This document shows positions 33,795-42,961 of a stretch of DNA of 64,000 nt, piece by piece (the first letter of the stretch is position 1; every line of letters begins with the position of its first letter). The DNA comes from Noviluteimonas sp052115395. GTDB lineage: Bacteria; Pseudomonadota; Gammaproteobacteria; Xanthomonadales; Xanthomonadaceae. The notes under the pieces are model-generated. The model worked only from the letters and a program-made list of their open reading frames with translations. It was not told the DNA's origin and searched no databases. The stretch lies in assembly GCA_052115395.1 (NCBI GenBank), contig JBFRGO010000002.1; one strand, given 5' to 3'. A program made the position numbers and the translations under genes.

Positions 33795-35042
33795 TCATGC
33801 ACGCGACGACGCCGGGTCGACCAGACCCGGCGATCGTCCCGCGAACCACGTCAGCAGCGGGCTCGTCATCACCGTGGTCACCAGCGCCATCACCAGCAGC
33901 ATGGTGAACAGCGACGGCCCGATCAGGCCCGCATCCAGGCCGACCTTCAGCACGATCAGTTCCATCAGGCCGCGCGCGTTCATCAGCGCACCCGTCGCGA
34001 AACTCTCGCGCCAGCCGTAACCCGCCACGCGCGCACCGAGCGCACCGCCCGCCATCTTGCCGACGACCGCGGCGAGCAAGACCAGCAACAACGCGCCCAG
34101 GCCCGTGCCGACGAAGGCATCGGACGTCGTGTTCAAACCCGCCAGCGCGAAGAAGATCGGCATCAACAACACGATGGCGATGTATTCCAGGCGCTCGACG
34201 AGGCAGCGCAGCAGGCGATCGTCGCGCGGCAAACAGGCGCCGAACAGGAACGCACCGAACACCGCGTGCAAGCCCAGCCATTCGGTGAGTCCGGCACAAC
34301 CGAGCGCGCCGAGCAGCAGCGCCGCGAGCAGCATCTGCGAGGGCTCGCCCGAGGGCGCATAGCGACGCAGCAACCACGCATAGAACGGGCGCAACCCGCC
34401 GAACACGAGCGCCAGCAAGGCGAGCATCCCGCCCGTCGTGCGCAATAACCCCGACGTGCCGCCACCGAGCCCGGCCAGCGCGACGACCACCGCCAGCATC
34501 ACCCACGCGAAGACGTCCGCGATCGCCGCCGAGCTCAGCGCCAAGCGCCCGATGCGTGTTTGCGTCAACCCGCGATCCTTGAGGATGCGCGCCATCACCG
34601 GAAATGCGGTGATCGACAGCGCGGCCGCCATGAACAGCGCGAAGGGCCAGAACCCCACGCCGGCCGGCGCGAGGCGATGCAACACCGGCGAGATCGCAAA
34701 GCCCGCGCACATCGGCAACAACACGCCCAGGACGCCGACCCATCCGGCTGCCTTCACCTGCGCGCGCACGCCTTCTGGCGCGCGCAACTCGACGCCGACG
34801 ATGAACATGAAGAGCACCAGGCCGACGGTCGACAAGGCCGACAAGGCGCCGAGCGATTCCTTCGCGAACAACTGCGCGTGGATCTCCGGCGCCAGGGCCC
34901 CGAACACGATGGGCCCGAGCAACAGGCCCGCCGCCATTTCGCCGATCACCGCGGGCTGGCCGAAATATTTCAGCACCAGGCCGCACCCCCGGGCCGCAGC
35001 CAGGATGACCACCAGCTGCAACAGCAGCATCGAATGCGTCAC
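33795..35042 (-). CDS. cation/proton antiporter (CPA2, KefB-type)
   Basis: This roughly 415-residue protein has 12-13 membrane helices and CPA2 features: VIGEMAAGLLLGPIVFG, TAFPVMARILKDRGL, and LHAVFGAFLFGACLP. There is no C-terminal TrkA-N domain. It exchanges monovalent cations for protons across the inner membrane. The GTG at 35042 overlapping the flavoprotein stop (GTGA) is chosen; an ATG at 35030 would remove four residues. It is the last gene of the ketosynthase unit, an unexpected place for a transporter of this kind. Confidence 0.85.
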   Translation of the reverse strand: MTHSMLLLQLVVILAAARGCGLVLKYFGQPAVIGEMAAGLLLGPIVFGALAPEIHAQLFAKESLGALSALSTVGLVLFMFIVGVELRAPEGVRAQVKAAGWVGVLGVLLPMCAGFAISPVLHRLAPAGVGFWPFALFMAAALSITAFPVMARILKDRGLTQTRIGRLALSSAAIADVFAWVMLAVVVALAGLGGGTSGLLRTTGGMLALLALVFGGLRPFYAWLLRRYAPSGEPSQMLLAALLLGALGCAGLTEWLGLHAVFGAFLFGACLPRDDRLLRCLVERLEYIAIVLLMPIFFALAGLNTTSDAFVGTGLGALLLVLLAAVVGKMAGGALGARVAGYGWRESFATGALMNARGLMELIVLKVGLDAGLIGPSLFTMLLVMALVTTVMTSPLLTWFAGRSPGLVDPASSRA

Positions 35043-36709
35043 GGCGCGAGCGCCGGCGCAGGCGCGGGCGCGTGGATCGGCGCCGTGGGCATGCGCGCAT
35101 ACCACGCGTCGGCCAGGCACGGCGAAGGCGGGCCATCGTCGCGGAAGGCCGCCAGCTGCGCATCCAGTCCGTGATCGTCGATGTCGGGGTGCGTGCGCCG
35201 TGCCTCGTCGAGCATCTCCGCCGCCAACCAACGCATGCGCACGACGTTCGCGCGCAGGCGTGCTTCGAACTGCGTGTCGTCGAGCGTGTCGTTGAGCGCG
35301 CGATTCATCTCATGGAACCAGTCGATGCCCCACTGGTTGAGGAAGCGGCGATCGGGCACCAGCGGCCCGGTGTTGCGCTCGCCCCATTCGCGCAGCAGCG
35401 CCTGCATCGACAAGTTGAGGTCCCGGCCCTGCATGAAGGCATCGCGCAGGCGCCCGAGCAGCGAGATCGCCGTGAGCCGGCCCGCGAAGAACACCGGCGC
35501 CAGCAGCGCCCAGTAATAGGTGTAGTCCCAGATCACCTTGAGCGGCATGACCTGCGCATCGCCGAACAGGGGATATTGATCCTGGTAGAGCGTCAGCGTG
35601 TTTTCGTAGAAAGACACGTACAACTGTTCGTAGATCGAAGCGTAGGGCGCCACCGGTTGGCCCGCGCGGTCCTTCTCGATCAGGTCGACGATGAAGGTGT
35701 TGCTCATCGCGATGAAGTCGCTGCCCGGCGAATAGAACGGATCCAGGAACAGGCCCGCCTCGCCCGTGAGCGCCCAGCGGTCGCCGGAGAAGACCTGCTT
35801 GCAGCCGTAGGAGAAGTGGCGGAAGAACAGGAAGTCCTGCAGCGCGTGTTCGGGTTTGTCGACGGCGCGCGCGACGCCGGGCTGGTGCTCGCGCAGCCAG
35901 TCCATCGCCTTGGCGTGCGTGTTCATCGTGTCGAGCGGATGCATCTTCGCGTCGCACACGATGCCCAGCGAATGCGCGTTCGACGCCAGCGGGATCAGCC
36001 AGAACCAGTAGCCCGGGCCGCACATGTGGTTGGTCGAACGCCAGCGCGCCGGCGGATTGCAGCGGGCGAGCCAGTCCGGATCGTCGGACCACTGCTGCGG
36101 TTCGATGTAGCCATCCACGCGCCACCACACCGCGTTCGCGTCGTGGTCGTTGGGCTGCGCCAGATCGAGCTTGCGCTTGATCAGGCCGGCACGCCCCGCG
36201 GCGTCGACCACCCAACGCGCCGAAATCGTGTGCGCCGCGCCGCCGCGGTCGAAACCGACGACATGCGGCGCGTCGTCCTTCGACAGATCGATGGTGCGCA
36301 CCGTCGTGTCGTCGAGGAACTTCGCGCCGAGCGCGCGCGCCTGCTCACCGAGGAAGTTCTCGAAGCGGCCGCGGTCGAGCTGCCACGAATGCGTGGGCAG
36401 CAATTCGCTCACGCCCAGCTCCGTGCACTGGTCGAGATCCTCGCGTCCTTCGCTGAAGAAGAAGCGGAAGCCGAACTTGCGCAGTTGTTGCGTTTCGAGG
36501 TGTTCGCGGAACCCCAGGACGTCGGCGAAGTAGTGCGCGCCGATCTCGACCGTCGATTCGCCGACCTTGAACGCCGCCTCGCGCACCGGATGCGTGCGCC
36601 GCTCGAGCACCGTGACCGCCAGCGACGGGTCGCGCTGCCGCAACTGGATCGCGAGAGTCAGGCCGGCGAGGCCACCCCCGAGGATGACGACGTCGGCCTG
36701 CGCGCTCAT
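35039..36709 (-). CDS. FAD-dependent halogenase-like protein (second copy)
   Basis: This 556-residue flavoprotein has VILGGGLAGLTLA at 8-20, FKVGESTVE at 47-55 and the halogenase signature WFWLIP at 235-240. The segment LRKFGFRFF (K78) puts a lysine where flavin halogenases need one. A long C-terminal domain of about 200 residues and a Pro/Ala-rich tail follow. Together with the copy at 25204-26574 this gives two halogenase-like enzymes per locus. It overlaps the glycosyltransferase and antiporter genes by four bases each. A hydroxylase role cannot be excluded. Confidence 0.8.
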   Translation of the reverse strand: MSAQADVVILGGGLAGLTLAIQLRQRDPSLAVTVLERRTHPVREAAFKVGESTVEIGAHYFADVLGFREHLETQQLRKFGFRFFFSEGREDLDQCTELGVSELLPTHSWQLDRGRFENFLGEQARALGAKFLDDTTVRTIDLSKDDAPHVVGFDRGGAAHTISARWVVDAAGRAGLIKRKLDLAQPNDHDANAVWWRVDGYIEPQQWSDDPDWLARCNPPARWRSTNHMCGPGYWFWLIPLASNAHSLGIVCDAKMHPLDTMNTHAKAMDWLREHQPGVARAVDKPEHALQDFLFFRHFSYGCKQVFSGDRWALTGEAGLFLDPFYSPGSDFIAMSNTFIVDLIEKDRAGQPVAPYASIYEQLYVSFYENTLTLYQDQYPLFGDAQVMPLKVIWDYTYYWALLAPVFFAGRLTAISLLGRLRDAFMQGRDLNLSMQALLREWGERNTGPLVPDRRFLNQWGIDWFHEMNRALNDTLDDTQFEARLRANVVRMRWLAAEMLDEARRTHPDIDDHGLDAQLAAFRDDGPPSPCLADAWYARMPTAPIHAPAPAPALAP

Positions 36710-37548
36710 GGGCGATCCTGGAGGGAGTGTTCGTGTATCGGTTGCAGGGAGGCGCCCACGGTGCCGAACTCGCCCGTCGGATCATGGATGACCGGCGGGT
36801 GCGCGCGCGTGCGGCGATATTCTTCAAACGCGTTGCCGTAGCGCAGGATCTGCCGCGTGACGTGCGAGGTGATGCGCCACAGATCGCGCAAGGGGCGGAA
36901 GTGGCTCTTGCGGAACTGCGCGGCGGCGCCGGGGCCCTGGTACCGCGATTCGATGGGGACCGACACCACGCGCACGCCGAGTTCGCGTGCCGCGGAAATC
37001 AGGATCTGCGCTTCGAAGACGAAGTCTTCGCCGGGCACGTCGTCGAGCGCGCACACGTTCGCCGGATAAAAGCGCTGGCCGCTTTGCGTGTCGCAGATGC
37101 GGTAGCCGCATCCCCACGCGATGCCCCAGTCGCCGAATTCGTTGGCCAGGCGGCGATGCTTGGGCTGCTGCACGCGCTTGCGCACGCGCGAACCGATGAT
37201 CAGCGCGCCCGGATACAACTGCGCGGCCTCGAGCAGGCGCGGAATATCGTCGGCGTGGTGCTGGCCATCGCCATCCATCGTCAACACGCCGTCGAACCCG
37301 CGCCGCAGGGCGTCGGCGAAGCCTTCGCGCAAGGATGCGCCCTTGCCTCGGCGTTGTTCGTGGCGAATCAAGGTGATCGGCAGGTCGCGCACGCAGTCGG
37401 AGGTGCCGTCGTCGGACCCATCGTCGATGACGAGCACGTTCGGGCAATGCGCGAGCGCGCCTTCGACGACTTCGCGGATCCGCAGCGACTCGTTGAGCGC
37501 CGGGATGACGATGCAGGTGCGACGCGCGAGATCCGTCATGCCGCTCAT
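36706..37548 (-). CDS. GT2-family glycosyltransferase of the pigment locus
   Basis: This 280-residue protein has VIPALNES, VIDDGSDDGT and MDGDGQHHADDI, the donor and metal sites of the DPM1-like GT2 group, followed by a segment with GSRVRKR and CDTQSGQRFY. There are no C-terminal membrane helices. It may glycosylate the polyene lipid head. It overlaps the preceding ketosynthase partner gene and the following flavoprotein gene by four bases each, so the unit is translated as one. Confidence 0.85.
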   Translation of the reverse strand: MSGMTDLARRTCIVIPALNESLRIREVVEGALAHCPNVLVIDDGSDDGTSDCVRDLPITLIRHEQRRGKGASLREGFADALRRGFDGVLTMDGDGQHHADDIPRLLEAAQLYPGALIIGSRVRKRVQQPKHRRLANEFGDWGIAWGCGYRICDTQSGQRFYPANVCALDDVPGEDFVFEAQILISAARELGVRVVSVPIESRYQGPGAAAQFRKSHFRPLRDLWRITSHVTRQILRYGNAFEEYRRTRAHPPVIHDPTGEFGTVGASLQPIHEHSLQDRP

Positions 37549-38324
37549 GCGATCGCCACCTGCAGGGTGCGCCCGCGTCCGGCGAACAGCTGCGCTTCAC
37601 CCCGCGCACCGGCGAGCGCCTCGAACAAAGGCAGCATCTGCGCCATCGCGTTGCCGCCTGCGACATCGGAAAGACGCGCCGCCTCGGCGGGCCGTTGCCC
37701 TTGTTGCAACGTGACTTCGATCCGCGGCGCATCGGCCTTCGGCGTGCGCGACAACACCAGCGCGCCGCCCAGCAACCCCGCGCTCCTGGCAATCGACGTC
37801 AACGGACCGGTGGCGCTGCCGTCGTAACCGACCAGCAGGACCGCGTCCTCACCCGCCGCCAATTGCACGAGCGCTTCGATCAGGCCTTCGGCGAAGGTCG
37901 CGTCGTAGGCGCTGATCGCCGTGGTGGCTTCCGTGCAGCCCGCGCCGATGGTCCAGTAGCCGGCCGCGGCGTTGTGGACCGAGTTGTGGAAGCGCGTCGG
38001 CGAGATCGCACGCGGATCGGCGGCGAGCGTCGCGCACATGTAATCGGTGATGCCCAGGTCGCCGTGCGTGGAGGCGAAGACCGACGGCAAATCGCGCGGG
38101 TCGCGTCCGGCGGCGGTGCATGCGGCCAGTGCGACCTCGAGCGCGACCGCGACGGTGTCGGGCGCGCGACGGCGTTCGTTGGGCGCGAGCAATTGCGGCG
38201 ACGGACGCGCGGGCGCGCCCTCGGGCAGCGCGCCATCGCGCACGTAGGCGCGTGCGGCGCTCCAGTCCGGCAGTCCGTTGCTCCAGAAGCCGATGCCTTC
38301 GATGGTGGCGGACAAGGGCGTCAT
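37545..38324 (-). CDS. ketosynthase-like chain-length factor
   Basis: This 259-residue protein resembles the short beta-ketoacyl-synthase N-terminal family (Ketoacyl-synt_2): FASTHGDLGITDYMC, SPTRFHNSVHNAAAGYW and CTEATTAISAYDATFAEGL. It lacks the CSSS nucleophile elbow and the two catalytic histidines of the active ketosynthase encoded just upstream, so it most likely acts as the non-catalytic partner of a KS heterodimer. Start ATG overlaps the KS stop. Confidence 0.8.
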   Translation of the reverse strand: MTPLSATIEGIGFWSNGLPDWSAARAYVRDGALPEGAPARPSPQLLAPNERRRAPDTVAVALEVALAACTAAGRDPRDLPSVFASTHGDLGITDYMCATLAADPRAISPTRFHNSVHNAAAGYWTIGAGCTEATTAISAYDATFAEGLIEALVQLAAGEDAVLLVGYDGSATGPLTSIARSAGLLGGALVLSRTPKADAPRIEVTLQQGQRPAEAARLSDVAGGNAMAQMLPLFEALAGARGEAQLFAGRGRTLQVAIA

Positions 38325-39556
38325 GCCGCGAACACCAGCGAACAATTGTTGCCGCCGAAGCCGAAGGAGTTGTTCATCGCATATCGGATCGTGCGTTGTG
38401 CGTTGTCGAAGCGGATCTGCGCGCCGCAGGCCGCATCGCGCTGTTCGCTGTTGAGGATGCCGGGCAGCACGCCGTGTTCCAGCGCCAGCAATGCGCAGAC
38501 CGATTCGACGATGCCGGCCGCGCCGAGCGTGTGCCCGGTCCAGCCCTTGGTCGAACTGGCGTGCAAGGTGTCGGGAAACAGTGCGGCGATGGCCTGCGCT
38601 TCGATCGTGTCGTTGGCGGGCGTCGCGGTGCCGTGCAGGTTGAGGTAGCCGATGTCGGCGGCCTGCACGCCCGCACGCGCGAGTGCATCGCCCATCGCCA
38701 GGCGCGCACCCAGGCCTTCGGGATGCGGCGCGGACATGTGGTGCGCATCGCTCGATTCGCCGTAGCCGCGCAAGGACAAACCGGGCGCCGCGCCGTCTTC
38801 GACGCGTTCGAGCAGCGCAAAGCCGCCGGCTTCGCCGAGCGACAGCCCGTCGCGCGTGGCATCGAAGGGTTTGCACTTGGCCTGCGAGACCAGGCCCAGC
38901 GCGTTGAAGCCGTACAGCACACTGCCGCACAGGGTGTCGACGCCGCCGACCAGCGCGGCATCGGCAAGCCCCGCCTGGATCAGGCGCGCGGCCTGCGCGA
39001 AGACTTTCGCGCTGGAAGAACAAGCGGTCGCGACCGTGACGCAGGGCCCTTCGAGCCCGGTCGCATGCGCGATGAAATCGCCGAGCGAATGCGGCGTGTG
39101 CACGATCGGGCGTTGCATGTCGCTTGGGAACGCGGGGCCGGCATCCGTCGTATCCAGGCGCGCGTAGGCTTCCTCGCTGGCGCCGATGCTGGAGGTGGAG
39201 GTGCCGACGACGATGGCGACGCGGTCGGCGCCGAAGCGATCGCGCGCTTCGCGGACCGCTTCGAGCATCCCGTCCTGTTGCAGCGACAGCCAGGCCAGCC
39301 GGTTGTTGCGGCATTCCCAATGCGCGAGCGACTCGGGCAGCGCTTCGGTCTCGAGCCCGTCGACGCGGCCGATCCAGCAGTCCAGGCGGTCTTCGCCGCC
39401 GAAATCATTGGGACGCAAGCCGCCGCGCCGGTCCCTGAGCGCATTCAGTTGTGCATCGCGCCCGCGGCCCAACGCGGTGGTCGCGGTGTAGCGACGGATC
39501 GCCAAGGGCGGAACGGGCGTGTTGGGCGAGCCTGGCGGCAGGGAAGACAAATGCAA
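38321..39556 (-). CDS. beta-ketoacyl-ACP synthase (FabB/F-like) of the aryl-polyene pathway
   Basis: This 411-residue condensing enzyme has the complete KAS I/II triad: C179 in TACSSSAKVF, H308 in LHGTATPAND and H342 in KGWTGHTLGAAG, plus K337. It extends the ACP-bound chain with malonyl units. It is the first gene of the leftward five-gene unit. The start is taken as TTG at 39556, preceded by GGAG at a suitable distance; there is no ATG near the N-terminus, so a start a few codons later is possible. Confidence 0.88.
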   Translation of the reverse strand: MHLSSLPPGSPNTPVPPLAIRRYTATTALGRGRDAQLNALRDRRGGLRPNDFGGEDRLDCWIGRVDGLETEALPESLAHWECRNNRLAWLSLQQDGMLEAVREARDRFGADRVAIVVGTSTSSIGASEEAYARLDTTDAGPAFPSDMQRPIVHTPHSLGDFIAHATGLEGPCVTVATACSSSAKVFAQAARLIQAGLADAALVGGVDTLCGSVLYGFNALGLVSQAKCKPFDATRDGLSLGEAGGFALLERVEDGAAPGLSLRGYGESSDAHHMSAPHPEGLGARLAMGDALARAGVQAADIGYLNLHGTATPANDTIEAQAIAALFPDTLHASSTKGWTGHTLGAAGIVESVCALLALEHGVLPGILNSEQRDAACGAQIRFDNAQRTIRYAMNNSFGFGGNNCSLVFAA

Positions 39557-39650
39557 ACAAGGCTCCGGAATGCGGGTTCAGCGAAAGACGGGCCGAGTAT
39601 AGCCATCGCCCCGTCGCCGGCCAGCGTGGCGCATCCGCCGCGGAAGTCGG

Positions 39651-40391
39651 ATGATGTCGGCCTTCGGGCACGCTTTGTTTTCGACCCCACGCCCCCATCA
39701 AGCGGCCATGCCGTCCCACGTCTCCCATCGTTTGCGCCTTGCCGTCGACCGCGATGTCCTTCACACGGGCGTCGTGACGCTGCTTGCCTGCATGTTGAGC
39801 GCCGGCGTGGTCTACCTGGGCTACTTCTGGCACGTCCTGCGCGTGGCGCGTCGCGCGCCGACCACGCCCGAGCACGGCGACACGGTCCTGGTGTTCGGCA
39901 AACACGCACCGCATGGGCGCATCGACGCGGATTTCGCCGCGCGCCTGGAGCGCACCGCGGTGCTGTGGCGCGAACGCCCGCCGCGTGAAGTGATCCTCCT
40001 CGGCGGCGGCGCGCCCGACGAACCCACCGAGGCGGAAGTCGCGCAGGCCGCACTGCTCGCGCGCAACCTCGACGCCGGCCCGGCGTTGCGCCTGGAAGCG
40101 CAATCGCGCGACACCCTGCAGAACCTGCGCAACGCGCGCGCATTGATGGTCGGCGAAAACACGCGCCGCGTGACCCTGCTCAGCAGCCGCTACCACCTCG
40201 CGCGCTGCGCCCTGTTCGCCCGCCAGCTCGGTTACGACTGGGAGCTGTGCGCCGCCGAACCGCGTTTGCGCCTGAAGCCCACGACCCTGCTGCACATCGC
40301 GGCCGAAGCGTATTTCGTCTGCTGGACCGACCTGGGCACCCGCTGGGCGCGCCTGATCGGCTCGGACCGGATGCTCGCGCGCGTGACCTGA
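39651..40391 (+). CDS. DUF218/YdcF-family membrane-anchored protein
   Basis: This 246-residue protein has one membrane helix (about 40-62) and the DUF218 core: DTVLVFGKHAPHGRIDADF, VILLGGGAPDEPTEAEVAQ, ESRDTLQNLRNA-like QSRDTLQNLRNAR, and LLSSRYHLARC. The family (YdcF, SanA, ElyC) affects envelope integrity or binds nucleotides or metabolites. The ATG at 39651 has GGAAG upstream; an ATG at 39708 without a ribosome binding site is the alternative. It diverges from the ketosynthase gene. Confidence 0.78.
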   Translation: MMSAFGHALFSTPRPHQAAMPSHVSHRLRLAVDRDVLHTGVVTLLACMLSAGVVYLGYFWHVLRVARRAPTTPEHGDTVLVFGKHAPHGRIDADFAARLERTAVLWRERPPREVILLGGGAPDEPTEAEVAQAALLARNLDAGPALRLEAQSRDTLQNLRNARALMVGENTRRVTLLSSRYHLARCALFARQLGYDWELCAAEPRLRLKPTTLLHIAAEAYFVCWTDLGTRWARLIGSDRMLARVT

Positions 40392-40513
40392 GGTCTCGGA
40401 AGGGTCCGCCGAATCGAGACGCCCGTCCCTCGAACAGGACCACCGGCATGGGCCGGCGACGGGGGTGGTTGCGCTAGGATCGGGCGCTTACGTATCCGTA
40501 TCGGAGCAGGGGC

Positions 40514-42847
40514 ATGGGTGTGAAGTTGGATCGCAGCGCTTGCGCGCTGGCTATTGGCGCGGGTCTCGCGCTCTCGTCGGGCGCCTTCGCCCAATCGCCT
40601 GCGAAGGTCACCACCGCCGATTACGACCGCGCGGTGAAGATGCTTTCGCCGAACACCAATCCGCTGGTCGACCATGACGCCAAGGGCGTGACCTGGCTCG
40701 ACGACAAGTCTTTCGTCTGGTTCGACAACGACGCCAACGGCGTGCGCGTGGTGCGCACCGATGCGACGACCGGCAAGTCGGTCGCCGCCTTCGACGTCGC
40801 GCGCATGGCCAAGGGCCTGTCGGCGGCGACGGGCAAGCCGGTCGACGCCAAGCGCATCGACAAGTCGATCTACGGCGTCGGGCTCAACGCCGACGGCCGC
40901 TACGACTTCTCGGTGAAGGGCACGCATTACCTGTGCGAGGTCGCCAAGCCGCGCTGCGTCGCCAAGCCGGTCGCCAAGGGCAAGGACGGCGACGGCCCGG
41001 GCAACCTCTCGCCCGACGGCAAGCGCGAAGCCTTCATCCGCAACTGGAACCTGTGGGTGCGCGACATCGCCACGGGCAAGGAAACGCAGCTGACCAAGGA
41101 CGGCGTCGAGAACTTCGGCTACGCCACCAACAACGCCGGCTGGGTGCACGACGACAGCGCGATCCTGGTGTGGTCGCCGGATTCGTCGAAGATCGCCACC
41201 TTCCAGCAGGACCAGCGCAAGACCAGCACGATGGCGGTGGTCGGCACCAACATCGGCGCGCCGAAGATCGAAACGTGGAAGTACCCGTTCGTCGGCGACA
41301 AGGACGTGACCATGATCGAGCGCGTCGTCATCGACGTGCCGACGCAGAAGCTGGTGCGCCTGAAGATGCCGGCCGACCAGCACCGTTCGACGCAGTGCGA
41401 CGACGTCAGCTGCTTCGGCGGCTGGGAAGACGTGCAGTGGGCGAAGGACGGCAAGTCCATCGCCTTCGTCTCCACCGCGCGCGACCACACCAAGAGCTGG
41501 GTGCGCACGGCCGACGTCGCCACGGGCGCCGTGCATGAAGTCTTCGACGAAAGCGCGAAGAACTGGTTCGAATCGGGCATCAACGCCATCAACTGGCGCT
41601 ACCTGCCGGAGAGCAACGAGATCCTGTGGTGGAGCCAGCGCAGCAACTGGGGCCACCTGTATCTGTACGACCTGGGCACCGGCAAGCTCAAGCGCCAGGT
41701 GACCGAAGGCGATTGGAACGTCGCCGAAGTGCTGCGTCTGGATCCGGCTTCGCGCACGGTGTGGTTCACCGGCGTGAACCGCGAGGAAGGCCACCACCCG
41801 TATCACCAGCACCTTTACAAGGTGAACCTGGATGCCGGCGCGCCGGTGCTGCTCTCGCCGGAAGACGCGCAGCACAGCTTCACGCTGTCGAAGGACGGCA
41901 AGTACGTCGTCGATTCGTATTCGACCACCGCCGTGCCGCCGGTCACCGTGCTGCGCGACGCGAACGACGGCAAGGTGCTCGCCGAAGTCGCCAAGGCCGA
42001 CATCACCCGCCTGAAGGCCGCCGGCTGGGTGGCGCCCGAGCCGATCGTCGTGAAGGCGCGCGACGGCAAGACCGACCTGTACGGCATGCTGTTCAAGCCG
42101 TCCAACTTCGATCCGAACAAGAAGTACCCGATCATCAACTACATCTATCCGGGTCCGCAGGTCGGCTCGGTGCGCACCTACGCTTTCGCCCCCTCGCACG
42201 GCGACAACCAGGCGCTGGCGGAACTCGGGTTCGTGGTCGTGGCCATCGACGGCATGGGCACGCCGTATCGTTCCAAGGCCTTCCATGACGCCTACGCCAA
42301 GAACGTCGGCGACAACACGCTGCCCGACCAGATCACCGGCATGAAGCAGCTCGGCGAGCGCTTCCCCTGGATCGACCTGACGCGCGTGGGCATCTGGGGC
42401 CATTCGGGCGGCGGCAACGCCACGGGCACGGCGATGTTCCGTTACCCCGAGTTCTTCAAGGTCGGCATCGCCGAAAGCGGCAACCACGACAACCGCAGCT
42501 ACGAAGACGACTGGGCGGAGAAGTGGCAGGGCCTGTTGGTCACGGGCAAGGACGGCAAGTCGAACTACGACGACCAGGCCAACCAGAACCACGCCGCCAA
42601 GTTCAAGGGCAAGCTGCTGCTCATGCACGGCCTGATGGACGACAACGTGCCGCCGCAGAGCACGCTGCTCGTCGTCGACGCGCTGATCAAGGCCAACAAG
42701 GACTTCGACCTGTTGCTCCTGCCGAACGCGCGCCACGGCTACGGCGAGTACTCGCCGTACGTGATGCGCAAGCGCTGGGACTACTTCGTGCAGAACCTGC
42801 TGGGCGCCGAACATCCCGACGCCTACGAAGTGAAGCTGCCGAAGTAA
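40514..42847 (+). CDS. S9-family serine peptidase (dipeptidyl-peptidase IV-like)
   Basis: This 777-residue protein has a signal peptide (cleavage near FAQS), an N-terminal beta-propeller (about 60-520) and a C-terminal alpha/beta hydrolase domain. The catalytic serine is in WGHSGGGN (S631), the aspartate in LMDDNVPP (709-710) and the histidine in ARHGYG (H741). It should cleave dipeptides from the N-terminus of peptides in the periplasm or outside the cell. A TAGGAT at 40475-40480 is a plausible -10 box. A strong terminator follows. Confidence 0.9.
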   Translation: MGVKLDRSACALAIGAGLALSSGAFAQSPAKVTTADYDRAVKMLSPNTNPLVDHDAKGVTWLDDKSFVWFDNDANGVRVVRTDATTGKSVAAFDVARMAKGLSAATGKPVDAKRIDKSIYGVGLNADGRYDFSVKGTHYLCEVAKPRCVAKPVAKGKDGDGPGNLSPDGKREAFIRNWNLWVRDIATGKETQLTKDGVENFGYATNNAGWVHDDSAILVWSPDSSKIATFQQDQRKTSTMAVVGTNIGAPKIETWKYPFVGDKDVTMIERVVIDVPTQKLVRLKMPADQHRSTQCDDVSCFGGWEDVQWAKDGKSIAFVSTARDHTKSWVRTADVATGAVHEVFDESAKNWFESGINAINWRYLPESNEILWWSQRSNWGHLYLYDLGTGKLKRQVTEGDWNVAEVLRLDPASRTVWFTGVNREEGHHPYHQHLYKVNLDAGAPVLLSPEDAQHSFTLSKDGKYVVDSYSTTAVPPVTVLRDANDGKVLAEVAKADITRLKAAGWVAPEPIVVKARDGKTDLYGMLFKPSNFDPNKKYPIINYIYPGPQVGSVRTYAFAPSHGDNQALAELGFVVVAIDGMGTPYRSKAFHDAYAKNVGDNTLPDQITGMKQLGERFPWIDLTRVGIWGHSGGGNATGTAMFRYPEFFKVGIAESGNHDNRSYEDDWAEKWQGLLVTGKDGKSNYDDQANQNHAAKFKGKLLLMHGLMDDNVPPQSTLLVVDALIKANKDFDLLLLPNARHGYGEYSPYVMRKRWDYFVQNLLGAEHPDAYEVKLPK

Positions 42848-42890
42848 CGCACCGCAGCAAACGCGGCAACCATGCGCCTTTGCGGCGCGT

Positions 42891-42918
42891 GAAGACGGGG
42901 CCTTCAGGCCCCGTCTTC
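42891..42918 (+). terminator. terminator of the S9 peptidase gene
   Basis: A perfect 12-bp stem (42891-42902 GAAGACGGGGCC with 42907-42918) with a TTCA loop follows the peptidase stop by 44 bases. The T tract is weak (ATTGG), but the stem is very stable. Confidence 0.75.
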
Positions 42919-42961
42919 ATTGGTGAAATCGGCGTGCAGGTGATGTTGTATCGTCTTCACG

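Noticed and set aside
40232..42814. Open frame of about 860 codons antisense to the S9 peptidase
   Set aside because: No motifs; composition fits a complementary-strand shadow of a gene with catalytic residues on the plus strand.
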